Assembly: GCA_013003715.1 (NCBI GenBank)
Contig: JABDIN010000046.1
Span: 1 to 64,000, forward strand
Length of the DNA stretch: 64,000 nucleotides
Source: Desulfobacteraceae bacterium
GTDB lineage: Bacteria > Desulfobacterota > Desulfobacteria > Desulfobacterales > Desulfosarcinaceae
Direction of reading: 5' to 3'
Shown: positions 46,501 through 55,284 of the stretch, one piece after another
Layout: each line of letters begins with the position of its first letter
How positions within the stretch are numbered: the first letter of the stretch is position 1
Position numbers and translations under genes: made by a program
Notes under the pieces: model-generated
Databases searched by the model: none
The model's input: the letters and a program-made list of their open reading frames with translations, nothing else
Told to the model about the DNA's origin: nothing

Positions 46501-47570
46501 CGAAAATGATAAAATTCGATCAACTGCACGGCGATTTGGATACCGGCAACTTTGATGCGACAGGAACCCTATCCCTGCTGAATCTCCGGCCCGATAGAGT
46601 GAACCTTGTGCTTCATACCCACCAGGTGCCGGTGCAGGTACCGGATGTGATGACCTTGAAATTGAATACCCGGCTATCCCTGCAAGGCGTGCCGGATAAT
46701 GCCCATCTGACGGGAAATATCGATGTCGTCGACGCGGTTTATTATAAAAATGTGGTGTTGAATCTGGCCGATGCATTGGGGAAAAAAGAGCGAACCACCG
46801 AAGCGCCAGGCAAACCAATGGAACTCCCGTATTTAAGCAATACGTCACTTGATCTGTCCATTCACAGCCGGAATCCGGTTATCGTCGATAATAACATGGC
46901 CTATCTTGAAATCAGACCCGATCTTCGGCTGGTGGGAACGGCGAGGCGGCCGGTACTCAACGGCCGGGCAAATGTGGAAATGGGGGAAATCTATTACCGG
47001 AAAAAAGCGTTCACCGTCACCCGCGGGGTGGTGGATTTTGTGAACCCGTATAAAACGGAACCGCTTATTGACGTGAAGGGGCGAATTCAGGTACGCCGGT
47101 GGATGATCACATTGGCAGCATCAGGTACACCCGATAACCTCAAGGTCCGGTTGTCCTCTGATCCGCCTGAAGCTGACGCGGACATTCTTTCCCTGCTGCT
47201 GGTGGGAAAGACCGCCGGGGAGTTGTCGGATACCGGGAACGGCGGGGTGATCTCAACCAAACAGATGATGGCGCAATTGATCGGTTCTCAACTGGGCGAT
47301 GGGGTCAAGGACTCTACCGGACTGGATATCCTGGAGGTGGATACCGCACCGGTCGCCGGAGAAGAAGCCTCGGAGTCGGTAAGGGTCACCGTTGGAAAGA
47401 ATCTGACCGAACGCATGACCATTAAATATTCCGTGGTCTCCAAAGACGGTGAGACCAACCAGCGGGCAATTTCGGAATACCATTTTCTGGACTACATTTT
47501 AATCAACGGATTCCAGGATACCAATGGCGTCTATGGCGGCGAGCTGATTTTCAGGATGGAATTTCGATGA
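43599..47570 (+). CDS. tamB: Translocation and assembly module protein TamB
   Basis: A 1323-residue AsmA/TamB-family protein bridging inner and outer membranes. TamB helps in outer-membrane protein assembly and is thought to conduct phospholipids. An N-terminal anchor helix (about 8-27, 'IIGSGIALLIMVIIGSAVPVW') precedes a long beta-taco of repeated strands. The DUF490 C-terminal domain is present ('VEMGEIYYRKKAFTVTRGVVDF', about 1130-1150; ending 'GELIFRMEFR'). It overlaps the Omp85 gene by four bases (ATGA), so the pair is coupled, as in tamAB operons. Confidence 0.92.
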   Translation: MKKIFRHIIIGSGIALLIMVIIGSAVPVWLKTSHFRRFCLERINASIPGTLRIGQHRVSLLKGRIDLVDLSLTAPSGSSPIKLDRLSIDIKYMPIWRKEYHFSQVLLDTPQIDLSRGESGSLVLMEAIRLNSPRPSPSAQPFTYGTPIPIVIEDFNCASGSVAFQDKTDAISVDATDINLNLSLDGLNTRFSGDLKTGRVTLIKNGTALPLDRISVAADVDGDTVDPVNVVIGAGRSELCVAGQIREISTKPLFDLDADLQADLADVRHLGFARFPATGLLNAKLHLQGPLSDPATELVIEHRGGIVYDRKIDHARLEAGITDRRIWMRNLTVKMGHQAISGSGSVDVGSLFPNGFIPFSPVPGEAVYRFQLASGQSSLDLSGALDTTGMAVRAQVAVHLPDAAEISHFAGLKGIHGSVSLNADISGILHHPTARFAVAGNKLQFAEYTLGNMEIHGELTSDGMLRIAQMELLNQDSMVSGQGTIHLLSETYGLHPRMPLNFRMNMSGLDVKDFSEQIPMDGYFDGSVDITGDARTPVISASLTGTGMRLGPLPPTDGRTAFTLSNGRLSLLDISLSHGRASVHGTGHIDLFQPDAFTLLEDPTFQFSLQGKQIDLGLLSGEITGELNFSAELEGPVSNPAGKVQLHGKSLDLGYGKLDSLDLASVITEKKLFVESLKMALTPSDIINCTGWIAADRSMSLSVTTQHIDLNNIPQLGGKGISDWDLAFSIQAEGFLTDPDVKGSGSITHIMLRENPIPDVNFNLAFSNRTAVVNAVSNMDLHASYSLDKKDFRATLTMDRTRLNLFAAIGGRPDLDGEITGTMAVEGNMNRPADITAGMNLTHIDVRYKDKLMAGSRSVNVEIENKEFRIPPFEISVPDQGRLSISGNGRFDGPMNIEISGSIPLAVADPFVDEISGFNGNLSITASAGGTWPAPEVKADVKLEALGFTYAEGGQTIRNLNGRIAVSPKMIKFDQLHGDLDTGNFDATGTLSLLNLRPDRVNLVLHTHQVPVQVPDVMTLKLNTRLSLQGVPDNAHLTGNIDVVDAVYYKNVVLNLADALGKKERTTEAPGKPMELPYLSNTSLDLSIHSRNPVIVDNNMAYLEIRPDLRLVGTARRPVLNGRANVEMGEIYYRKKAFTVTRGVVDFVNPYKTEPLIDVKGRIQVRRWMITLAASGTPDNLKVRLSSDPPEADADILSLLLVGKTAGELSDTGNGGVISTKQMMAQLIGSQLGDGVKDSTGLDILEVDTAPVAGEEASESVRVTVGKNLTERMTIKYSVVSKDGETNQRAISEYHFLDYILINGFQDTNGVYGGELIFRMEFR

Positions 47571-50395
47571 TACAAGAGATGGCCATAGTCCGAAACAAGC
47601 TGTTGATCCCGTGCGGTATTCTGCTGACATGTCTGCTGTTTGCGCCACTGCCGTTTTCCGTGCAGGCGGAACCCCAACCGTCGGACCCACCGGAATCGGT
47701 GGCTTTGGATCAACCGATTGCGGATCTGCATATCACCATTGTGGATTCGTCCGAAGACGCACCCGCCTGGGAAAAAGCAGCGAGTTCTCTTATATCGATC
47801 GATGTGGGAACAAGGTTGACCACGGAAATAATTGAGAATGCTATCGACGCATTGAAGCAAAGCGGGAAATTCCGGCACATTCATGTGGATACCGGGCCGG
47901 TTTCGGGTGGCGTGCGCCTCCTGTTTTCCCTGACACCGTATAAACTCATAAAGGATATCCGGATTCGCGGTAATTATCCGTTGTTTGACCGGGATGTACT
48001 CAATGTGCTGTCGGTGGTGCCCGGAGATGTGTTCATTGAAACGCAGGTGCCCCGGCAACAGGAACTGGTAACCGAATTGTATAGACGCGACGGATATATT
48101 GATCCTCAGGTCAGCGTCGAGGCTGTGAGGGATGATCAGGACGGGCATTATACGCTTATTGTCGGCATCGAGAAGGGAGATTATTATCATGTCTCCAGTA
48201 TCGGGATCTCAGGTAACCGGTTGTTTTCAGACGACATCCTGAAAGGAAAGATGAAAATCCTGGGTATTTCCAATGCCATCAGCAACGGCCGGCGGTTCAC
48301 GGTATCGAAGCTCAGCGAGGATATCAAAAAGCTCACCGCCTATTATCGGAGAGAAGGATTTGCCGAAATTTTAATTACCCAGGCTGTCACCTATTCAAAA
48401 GACCGCGGCACCGTCGATATTCGGTTGTCGATTTCCGAGGGGCCCAAATATAAAATCGAATGGAAGGGCAATAAGACCTTTTCCGACCGGCAACTCAAAG
48501 GGGAGTTGGTGATATTCACGGAAGGTAATGTAAACAACATCGGTCTGAGAAAAAGTCTGCGTAATATTCGCTCACGATACGAGCAATCCGGTTTCCAGAA
48601 AGCGAAAATCGATGCAACATCCACCCTATTGGAAGCATCTCCCACCCCGTTGCATCAAATTCTGATCCATATCGCGGAGGGATCTCAAACCATGGTTGAA
48701 TCGGTTGAAGTTACTGGGAATGAATATTTCACGGCAAAACGGATAGACGACCAGATATTGACCGGCCGAAAAGGGTTTTTTACGGGGGCGTATTATGTTT
48801 CGGCCACCTTGGAGGCGGATCTGCTGGCCATAAAAACCATGTATGAAGCGCATGGATTCCTGGATGCGGAGATCCACAGCAATGAAACGGTCGCTCCCGA
48901 CCGGCAGGATGTCCGGATCCGGATCGACATCAAGGAGGGGCCACGAACACTTGTAAGCTCGGTATCCATTGATCCGGAGTTGTCCATATCCATTGAACCA
49001 ATCAAGCAAGCCCTTGCCCTTCAGGCAGGTAAACCGTTTTCTCCCGCCGGGTTCCAAAATGACCGGGATGCATTGGCCGCCATGATTTCAGAAAAAGGAT
49101 ATCCCCATGCGGATATTGCTGGCAGCACAAAGTTCAGCGACGACCGCCGACAAGTGGACCTCTCATATACAGTCGATTTGGGGCCTCAAGTAAAAATCGG
49201 CAATATTATGCTGAATGGGAATATGCGCACCCGGGATTCAAATATTCTCCGGGAACTGAATATCCGGACCGGTGAGCCGCTTTCCATGCAACGCATACTT
49301 GACGGCCGGCGAAATCTTCGAAATATGAACACCTTCCGATCCGTTGATGTGGACACCACCGGTCTAAAGGAAAAAGACGAATCCGTGCATCTGTGGGTGG
49401 CTGTGGAAGAAAAAAAGCCCTATTTTTTCGAGGTCGGCGCCGGGTATGAGAGCGACAGGGGCGCCCTGGTTCGAACAAAAGCGGGAGATAGAAATCTGCT
49501 CGGCAGAAACAAGGACATATGGATCAGTTCCGAACTCAGCGAGGTCGGATATCGTACTGAATCCGTTTTGAGTGATCCAAAGCTGCTGGGTACCCGAATC
49601 TCCGCTGATCTCTCTGTTTTCATGGAAAGGCTGTCTGAATTCAATCAAAGCTTCGGCACCGAGACCATGGGGGCTTCAATAAACTTTAATCGTCCGCTGT
49701 CCCGTTTTTTGACGGCCAATCTGGGGTTCAGATTCGAACGGAGGGATCAGTTTGCCCTGGAAGTCACGGATATCCGTGATGAACAACTCGAGCCGAGGGA
49801 AATCCTGGTGACCACGCCTTCCATCCGATACGATTCCAGAGATTCGTTTGTTAGACCGACGAGAGGTGCTTATGCTGCCGTTGATCTGGACGTATCCCGG
49901 GGCATTCAAAATTCACTGGACGATTTCACGAAATACCGTTTCGAAACACGGCTCTACTATACCCCTGCCGACAGATTGACCTTCGCCCTGATGGGGAGGG
50001 CCGGCTTTCTCGTTCCCTACGGCAGTCGATCCGACATCTCATCGGATCAGCTCTTTTATCTCGGCGGTACAAACGATGTGAGGGGATTTGAGGAGAATCT
50101 GCTCCAGTTCGATGAAAATCTTGACCCGGCGGGTGGACGGCAGTTTTTTTCCGGAAGCCTGGAATCGCGTATAGATGTCGGGCGAAATGTGGAATTGATG
50201 TTTTTTTACGATACGGGCAGGATTTCAGATCTTGAGACGGGCGTTGAACAGGATGAGTTCCGATCCTCCATTGGTGCCGGGCTCCGTTATCATACACCCA
50301 TTGGTCCCATTGGTATTCTTTACGGCAGCAAACTGAATCCACGCGACGACGAGAGCCCGGGCAGACTCCATTTTTCCATCGGGTACACCTTTTAA
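47567..50395 (+). CDS. Omp85-family outer-membrane protein (TamA/BamA-like) with about seven POTRA units
   Basis: A 942-residue outer-membrane assembly protein. A signal peptide (to about 34) is followed by a run of POTRA-like units. Each begins with a 'xIxIxGN'-type strand: about 53, 128, 207, 289, 365, 445 and 529 (for example 'DIRIRGNYPLF', 'SIGISGNRLFS', 'SVEVTGNEYFT', 'NIMLNGNMRT'). The 16-strand barrel starts near 600 and ends in the terminal Phe of 'RLHFSIGYTF'. TamA has three POTRA and BamA five, so this is an extended form. The start overlaps tamB by four bases; a second ATG at 47579 is possible. Counting of POTRA is by eye. Confidence 0.88.
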   Translation: MIQEMAIVRNKLLIPCGILLTCLLFAPLPFSVQAEPQPSDPPESVALDQPIADLHITIVDSSEDAPAWEKAASSLISIDVGTRLTTEIIENAIDALKQSGKFRHIHVDTGPVSGGVRLLFSLTPYKLIKDIRIRGNYPLFDRDVLNVLSVVPGDVFIETQVPRQQELVTELYRRDGYIDPQVSVEAVRDDQDGHYTLIVGIEKGDYYHVSSIGISGNRLFSDDILKGKMKILGISNAISNGRRFTVSKLSEDIKKLTAYYRREGFAEILITQAVTYSKDRGTVDIRLSISEGPKYKIEWKGNKTFSDRQLKGELVIFTEGNVNNIGLRKSLRNIRSRYEQSGFQKAKIDATSTLLEASPTPLHQILIHIAEGSQTMVESVEVTGNEYFTAKRIDDQILTGRKGFFTGAYYVSATLEADLLAIKTMYEAHGFLDAEIHSNETVAPDRQDVRIRIDIKEGPRTLVSSVSIDPELSISIEPIKQALALQAGKPFSPAGFQNDRDALAAMISEKGYPHADIAGSTKFSDDRRQVDLSYTVDLGPQVKIGNIMLNGNMRTRDSNILRELNIRTGEPLSMQRILDGRRNLRNMNTFRSVDVDTTGLKEKDESVHLWVAVEEKKPYFFEVGAGYESDRGALVRTKAGDRNLLGRNKDIWISSELSEVGYRTESVLSDPKLLGTRISADLSVFMERLSEFNQSFGTETMGASINFNRPLSRFLTANLGFRFERRDQFALEVTDIRDEQLEPREILVTTPSIRYDSRDSFVRPTRGAYAAVDLDVSRGIQNSLDDFTKYRFETRLYYTPADRLTFALMGRAGFLVPYGSRSDISSDQLFYLGGTNDVRGFEENLLQFDENLDPAGGRQFFSGSLESRIDVGRNVELMFFYDTGRISDLETGVEQDEFRSSIGAGLRYHTPIGPIGILYGSKLNPRDDESPGRLHFSIGYTF

Positions 50396-50718
50396 ATCGT
50401 CAGGTCCGGTATCCGCCGAAAATTCAGCAGGAAGGAATCACCGGGAATCACTGTTTTGAATCATCATTTACACGTTTTTTTGTCCAAACACTGGAATTAT
50501 CCGATCCATGAACTAACTTATTTGCCTTGTAAATCCGGCAGGTTTGAATATCTAAACCCCCTTCGTTGAAAACCGGGCTTGGTCCCATTGCAGGCTCTCT
50601 GTTTTAAGACAACCATAATCACAAGGAGTGATATTATTCTTGACTAATTTGCTTCGATGGCAAAAAAAGAGTGAAGCGTTGATTCAATTTGGTTTCGGAA
50701 ACGGTGGAAGGGATTGTG
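50396..50718. other. 323-bp intergenic region before the Sm-like gene
   Basis: No confident gene or terminator was found. An AAGGAG at about 50622 precedes a TTG at 50639 whose frame runs about 37 codons, but it overlaps the next gene and has no protein-like features. TTGACT at 50639 could instead be part of a promoter. Confidence 0.4.
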
Positions 50719-51321
50719 ATGGGATACCTGGAAGGGCTGAAAAGATATCTTGAGCAGCAATATGAGACCAGCGTGTTTCAGAGCGCATTTGAAGATCGGA
50801 TGGCTCGGTACTGGTTCCTTCACGGCGATCGTGTTATACAGGCAAGCGTTTCGGACAATCAGACCTATGATGTGGAGTTGGATGTTGAGGGTCAGGGGAA
50901 GCAGGTGTCGCCCAAAACCGACATAAAAATGGTATGCAGCACGGATGACCTTGCTTCGGTCCGGTCTCTGGTGAAGACGGATGAAAAAGTAAAATCAATA
51001 AAAAACGGGCCGATCATCTCCCTCAAAGATCGTCATTTTATTAAAAACAAAACGCTGTATGCATTGATGGCGGAAAAACAGGTGGTGTTCTTTACCCTGC
51101 TTGAGGGCGAAATCATTCGCGGATTGATCGGTGGCTTCACCAGGTACGAGATTACGGTGAATTTAAAAGGCGGCGTGCCGCTCATTTTGTTACGTCACGG
51201 CATATTAGATCTTCGCGACAAAAAAAAACGTTGCCAGTTGAAGGCCTTTCAGCATGTACACCGGGATTGGGAAAAATCCGGACTTTTCCGTTCCGGTTCA
51301 CTGCCTGCGGAAGTCGATTAA
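50719..51321 (+). CDS. Tandem Sm/Hfq-like domain protein
   Basis: A 200-residue protein with two Sm-fold candidates. The C-terminal one (about 111-170) matches Hfq well: 'LYALMAEKQVVFFTLLEGEIIRG' parallels Hfq '[23 protein letters not shown]', then 'IGGFTRYEI' and 'LLRHGILDL' with the Hfq-type histidine (H160). The N-terminal one (about 20-75) has Sm1/Sm2-like strands ('FLHGDRVIQASVSDNQTYDVEL', 'VSPKTDIKMV'). Hfq is normally a single 60-80 residue domain forming a hexamer, so this would be a fused dimer, perhaps giving a three-subunit ring. ATG 50719 is chosen because GGAAGGG precedes it; TTG 50689 is open upstream. It lies upstream of the ACT gene. Confidence 0.7.
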   Translation: MGYLEGLKRYLEQQYETSVFQSAFEDRMARYWFLHGDRVIQASVSDNQTYDVELDVEGQGKQVSPKTDIKMVCSTDDLASVRSLVKTDEKVKSIKNGPIISLKDRHFIKNKTLYALMAEKQVVFFTLLEGEIIRGLIGGFTRYEITVNLKGGVPLILLRHGILDLRDKKKRCQLKAFQHVHRDWEKSGLFRSGSLPAEVD

Positions 51322-51399
51322 TGGTTTTTCTGAAACACGCACGCGACCTCACCATTTATACCGAATGAAACAGGCATGGGTGTGCGTATTGGAGGGTTA

Positions 51400-51840
51400 A
51401 TGAAATTAAAGCAAATTGTTGTTTCCATCGAGAATGCCCCCGGACGATTCTACGAGGTGACAAAAGCCCTGGGCGATGCCGGCATTAACCTGAGAGCGCT
51501 TAACCTGGTGGATACCGGTGCTTTCGGGCAACTTCGGCTGATTGTTTCCAACGTGGCGACCGCGCGGCGTATACTCATGGAAATGCACATTCCGGCACAG
51601 ATAACCGAGGTGGTGGCCACGGAGATAGCGGATCATCCGGGAAAGCTGGCGGATCTGCTGAAACCGCTCATGGATGCCGATATTCATGTAATCTTCATGT
51701 ACGCCCTGATACGGCAATCATCTGAAAACGCCGTCATGATTTTCCGATTCAGCGACAATGACAAGGCGATTGAAATACTGAAGAAAAGCGGCATAGATCT
51801 GTTGACCACGGAAAGTTTCGGCATTTTGGAAAACGGTTGA
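51400..51840 (+). CDS. Two-ACT-domain amino-acid-binding protein
   Basis: A 146-residue protein made of two ACT domains (about 1-70 'KLKQIVVSIENAPGRFYEVTKAL', and 73-142 'EIADHPGKLADLLKPLMDADI'). This family is often next to phenylacetate-CoA ligase genes, but none is here. It probably senses an amino acid or aromatic acid and acts on a partner. The start at 51400 is fixed by GGAGG four bases upstream. It lies 78 bp after the Sm-like gene and 60 bp before the histidine kinase. Confidence 0.85.
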   Translation: MKLKQIVVSIENAPGRFYEVTKALGDAGINLRALNLVDTGAFGQLRLIVSNVATARRILMEMHIPAQITEVVATEIADHPGKLADLLKPLMDADIHVIFMYALIRQSSENAVMIFRFSDNDKAIEILKKSGIDLLTTESFGILENG

Positions 51841-51900
51841 CATTTTGCGTCTATCATATGTTCCATCCCATAACCTGAGCTAAACCGGACAATCAAACGG

Positions 51901-53775
51901 ATGTCAGCCAACAAATCCGAGGGCGGATCTGCAAAAACGTTCGCAAGCATATCCGAAGAACGATATCGGCAGTTCCTCGACTTTTTGCCGGACCCCGTAT
52001 TTGTTTTCAATCTGGACAATACGGTCTCCTATCTGAACCCCGCATTTGAGCATGTTTTCGGCTGGACCCTCGCGGAGGTCAAGGGGCGGCGAATCCCCTT
52101 GTTTGTGCCCGATCATATGAAGGAAAAAACCCGGGAGGGCATATCACGGTTATTCAGGGAAAAAGTGCTGCACAATTTTGTGACCCAGCGATACACCAAA
52201 GACGGGCGCCTGAGGGATATCATAATTGACGGGGCCATATTTTATGATCAGGACCAACGGCCGGCCGGTCAGGTGATCACCCTCCGGGATGTCACCCGCG
52301 AAAAAAGAACGGAACGTATCAACCAGGCATTATTCCGCGTGGCTCAGGCCCTGCATCGTTATCGCCGGTTGGCGGATCTGCTTGAATTCATCACCAGGGA
52401 GATCCAGTCGTTGATGTCCGTGGATGGCGCGTCGGTGATTCTTCTGGATGAAAACAAGAAAGAATTCTATTTCCCCGTCGCTGCCTATGAAGATTCCGAT
52501 ACCGGCAGCAAAATCCGGGAAATCCGCTTCCCGGTGGATAAGGGCGTTGCCGGGCATGTCTACCGCACCGGCGAACCGCTTATTGTACCGGATACCTCCA
52601 AGAGCCCATACTTTTACCGGCATGTGGATGAGCAGTCCAAATACAGCACCCGGAACATGCTGGATGTGCCCCTCCGGATAAAAGACAGGATGATTGGCGT
52701 CCTGTGTGCCGTCAATAAAAAAGCCGGCACATTCGATGATGAAGATGTGGATCTGCTGATGTCCGTGGGGAATATGGTTGCGCTCCCCTTGGAGAATGCC
52801 AGAATTCATCACGCCCTGAAAAAATCATATGAGAACGTCAAAAATCTCAACCGGGCGAAAGATCGCGTGATCCATCATCTGTCCCATGAGTTAAAGACGC
52901 CGCTCTCCGTATTATCGGCGTCCCTTTCGATCTTGGAAAAGCGGATTTCGACACCGGAAGATAAATCCATACAAAAGTTATTCGACCGTGCGCGGCGGAA
53001 TTTAAATCGTCTCCTTGAAATGCAATATGGGATAGAAGATATTCTACGCGGAAAGGAATACGCTTCCCATTTGATGCTGTCCAAACTTCTGGATGCCTGC
53101 AGCGATGAGTTGGAAACACTTGTCTCCGCCGGCGCCGGCGAACCGGAGCTCATTCGTTCGGTCAAAGACAAAATCGATGTGTTGTTCGGTCCGCATGCGG
53201 CCAAGACGGAAACCCTTCACCTGGATCAAGCCGTCGGCGCCATTCTTCAGGATCTGCGCCCTGCTTTTTCCCACAGGTCGATACAATTGACCACTCGATT
53301 TTTTTCAACAATCCCGGTATCCGTTCCCAGGGAAGTGTTGGCGAAAATCGTTGAAACATTGATTCGCAATTCAGTCGAAAATACACCGGATGGCGGAAAA
53401 ATCGAAGTGATCGTCCGCAATACCGATCACGGTCCCGAGCTTGAGGTCAAGGATTTCGGGGTTGGTATCACCGACGGGAAACAAAGCCTGATTATCGACA
53501 ATTATTTTGCCGCGGATGATCCCATGAGTTATAGTTCAAAAAAACCATTTGATTTCAACGCCGGCGGGAAAGGTTTTGATCTCCTGAGGATTACTATTTT
53601 TTCCGAGCGCTACGGATTCAAGACAAAATTGATTTCCAAGCGATGCACGTTTATTCCCGGTGAAGATGATTTATGTCCGGGGAAAATCGAATGGTGTGAA
53701 TTCTGTAAAACGAATTCGGATTGTTATCAATCGGGTTATACCACGATGATAATCCGTTTCAACCCAACATCGTGA
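51901..53775 (+). CDS. PAS-GAF sensor histidine kinase with Cys-rich C-terminal tail
   Basis: A 624-residue soluble kinase without membrane segments. PAS (about 20-135), GAF (about 150-302), HisKA (about 318-390; phosphorylated H329 in 'HHLSHELKTPLSV') and a HATPase domain (about 450-575; 'LIRNSVENTPDGG', 'VKDFGVGI', 'GGKGFDLLRIT') are visible. The tail carries five cysteines (C582, C592, C599, C602, C608) in a 'CPGxxxxCxFC' pattern that could bind zinc or an iron-sulfur cluster. Input is likely a cytoplasmic or redox signal through PAS/GAF. A second kinase follows after 7 bp. Confidence 0.87.
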   Translation: MSANKSEGGSAKTFASISEERYRQFLDFLPDPVFVFNLDNTVSYLNPAFEHVFGWTLAEVKGRRIPLFVPDHMKEKTREGISRLFREKVLHNFVTQRYTKDGRLRDIIIDGAIFYDQDQRPAGQVITLRDVTREKRTERINQALFRVAQALHRYRRLADLLEFITREIQSLMSVDGASVILLDENKKEFYFPVAAYEDSDTGSKIREIRFPVDKGVAGHVYRTGEPLIVPDTSKSPYFYRHVDEQSKYSTRNMLDVPLRIKDRMIGVLCAVNKKAGTFDDEDVDLLMSVGNMVALPLENARIHHALKKSYENVKNLNRAKDRVIHHLSHELKTPLSVLSASLSILEKRISTPEDKSIQKLFDRARRNLNRLLEMQYGIEDILRGKEYASHLMLSKLLDACSDELETLVSAGAGEPELIRSVKDKIDVLFGPHAAKTETLHLDQAVGAILQDLRPAFSHRSIQLTTRFFSTIPVSVPREVLAKIVETLIRNSVENTPDGGKIEVIVRNTDHGPELEVKDFGVGITDGKQSLIIDNYFAADDPMSYSSKKPFDFNAGGKGFDLLRITIFSERYGFKTKLISKRCTFIPGEDDLCPGKIEWCEFCKTNSDCYQSGYTTMIIRFNPTS

Positions 53776-53782
53776 GTGCATC

Positions 53783-54607
53783 ATGAAAAGTATCCCAGAT
53801 ATCAGCAATGACAGCCGGAAAGAGGGCCCGGACCGGTTCTTCAAGGATATTAACATTGAATTTCTGATTCATGAACTGAAAAATCCTATTACCGTTATTG
53901 AAACCGCCATAAAGACCTTGTTGCGCAAACAGGATGTATTCGGTGCATTGAATCCCAAACAGGAAAGGCTTCTCAATCGGGCGTTGCGGAATTCGCTGAA
54001 GAGCAGGGAAATGCTGCACAATCTGCTGGAAATCGGCCGGACCGAAGCTAGTTGCGTTGACTGCCGCAACTTCCATCCATACCGCGCCGCACTGGCAGCC
54101 ATATTCGATGTGGTGGAAACCGTTGCAGGTCCCGTGGACGTGTCGGAATCGATCCTCTCCGATTCAGATGCCGCGATGGTTTTTTTTGCGAGATATAAGA
54201 TCGTTATCGCGTGCGAGGCGGATGTTGCAGACATTCGGATGTTGCAGGATGAAATCAAATTCCGGCAGATCCTTTCAAACCTGGTCAAAAACGCTCTCCA
54301 TTATCGTAAGGAGCGGCTTGGAATACAATTCGGAATTATGGGTCAATTATGGTATGTGGATGTGGTGGATGACGGACCTGGAATAGAACAAAAGCATCAC
54401 CAGGTCATATTCCAGCGCTATCGACAAATTGATGATATCAATGGCCTGTCACGAAACGGCCATGGATTGGGATTGGCTGGCGCCCGAATTTTGGCGCGGG
54501 GCATGTCCGGCGAGATTGAAGTGTTCAGTGAACCGGGTAAGGGCACTACCTTCCGGTTTACCCTGCCGTTTATGCCTGCATCTGCGGCCGGGGATTCCGG
54601 CCCCTGA
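53783..54607 (+). CDS. Short histidine kinase (HisKA-HATPase only)
   Basis: A 274-residue kinase with no sensor domain. The phospho-acceptor is H30 in 'IEFLIHELKNPITVIE'. The HATPase motifs are 'NLVKNALHYRKERLG', 'DVVDDGPGIEQ' and 'GHGLGLAGARILA'. It starts 7 bp after the PAS-GAF kinase and 95 bp before the receiver gene, so the three form a two-kinase, one-receiver cascade. It may be driven by the larger kinase or by a partner protein. Confidence 0.88.
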   Translation: MKSIPDISNDSRKEGPDRFFKDINIEFLIHELKNPITVIETAIKTLLRKQDVFGALNPKQERLLNRALRNSLKSREMLHNLLEIGRTEASCVDCRNFHPYRAALAAIFDVVETVAGPVDVSESILSDSDAAMVFFARYKIVIACEADVADIRMLQDEIKFRQILSNLVKNALHYRKERLGIQFGIMGQLWYVDVVDDGPGIEQKHHQVIFQRYRQIDDINGLSRNGHGLGLAGARILARGMSGEIEVFSEPGKGTTFRFTLPFMPASAAGDSGP

Positions 54608-54702
54608 TTTTTCAATTCCGGACACATCACCGGGGTGGTTTGCAATTCTGTTGTGGATCATTACTATTATCATATTCGGTAAACTGAAAGGAGACTGATG
54701 TC

Positions 54703-55260
54703 ATGGCAACTGATAAGTCCTACCTGAGCGAGAAAAATATACTTGCTGTCGATGATGAACCGGACATTCTTGAAACCATTGAGGACATATTGGTGGGTGC
54801 GTCCGTCGATACAGCCCGGGATTACACTACCGCATCTGAAAACATCCGTAATAATCATTATGACCTGGCCATCCTGGACATCATGGGCGTGGATGGATTG
54901 AAGCTCCTTGAAGAGACAGTGGCCAAGGGCATCCCCACGGTGATGCTCACCGCCCATGCCGTGAATCAGGAAACCCTGATGGCATCGATACGCAAGGGCG
55001 CCATTTCCTACCTGCCAAAAGAAACACTTTCCGAGCTCGATGAACTTTTGAACGATCTTCTCAGGGCATACGAGCAGGGAGACCCCCCATGGAAACTGTT
55101 GTTCACTAAGTTGGGCCCGTTTTTTGATGAACGCTTCGGCCCGGACTGGAAAGAGAAGGACAGCAACTTCTGGTCCGATTTTACCAAGACCTACGATATC
55201 GGAAAAGGCGTCCAGGAGCGCCTCAAACATAACCGGCGTATCATTGATAAGGGCATTTAG
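54703..55260 (+). CDS. Response regulator receiver protein without DNA-binding domain
   Basis: A 185-residue protein. The receiver domain (about 10-125) has the acidic pair D17/D18, the phospho-aspartate D59 ('LAILDIMGVDG'), T83 and K106 ('SYLPKETL'). The C-terminal 60 residues ('PWKLLFTKLGPFFDERFGPDW...') are not a helix-turn-helix or GGDEF domain that I recognise. AAAGGAGACTG precedes the start. It closes the kinase cluster and probably acts by protein-protein contact. Confidence 0.88.
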   Translation: MATDKSYLSEKNILAVDDEPDILETIEDILVGASVDTARDYTTASENIRNNHYDLAILDIMGVDGLKLLEETVAKGIPTVMLTAHAVNQETLMASIRKGAISYLPKETLSELDELLNDLLRAYEQGDPPWKLLFTKLGPFFDERFGPDWKEKDSNFWSDFTKTYDIGKGVQERLKHNRRIIDKGI

Positions 55261-55284
55261 GGTCCACGGAAAGGTCGGGCTTCA

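Noticed and set aside
50639-50752. TTG-started 37-codon frame after AAGGAG
   Set aside because: Spacing to the TTG is long, it overlaps the Sm-like gene and the product has no recognisable features.
54429-54698. Open frame in the gap before the receiver gene ending in a membrane-like segment (WFAILLWIITIIIFGKLKGD)
   Set aside because: No start codon lies near the hydrophobic part; the only ATG is deep inside the kinase gene and gives an unlikely N-terminus. It may be chance, though a look at relatives would be easy.
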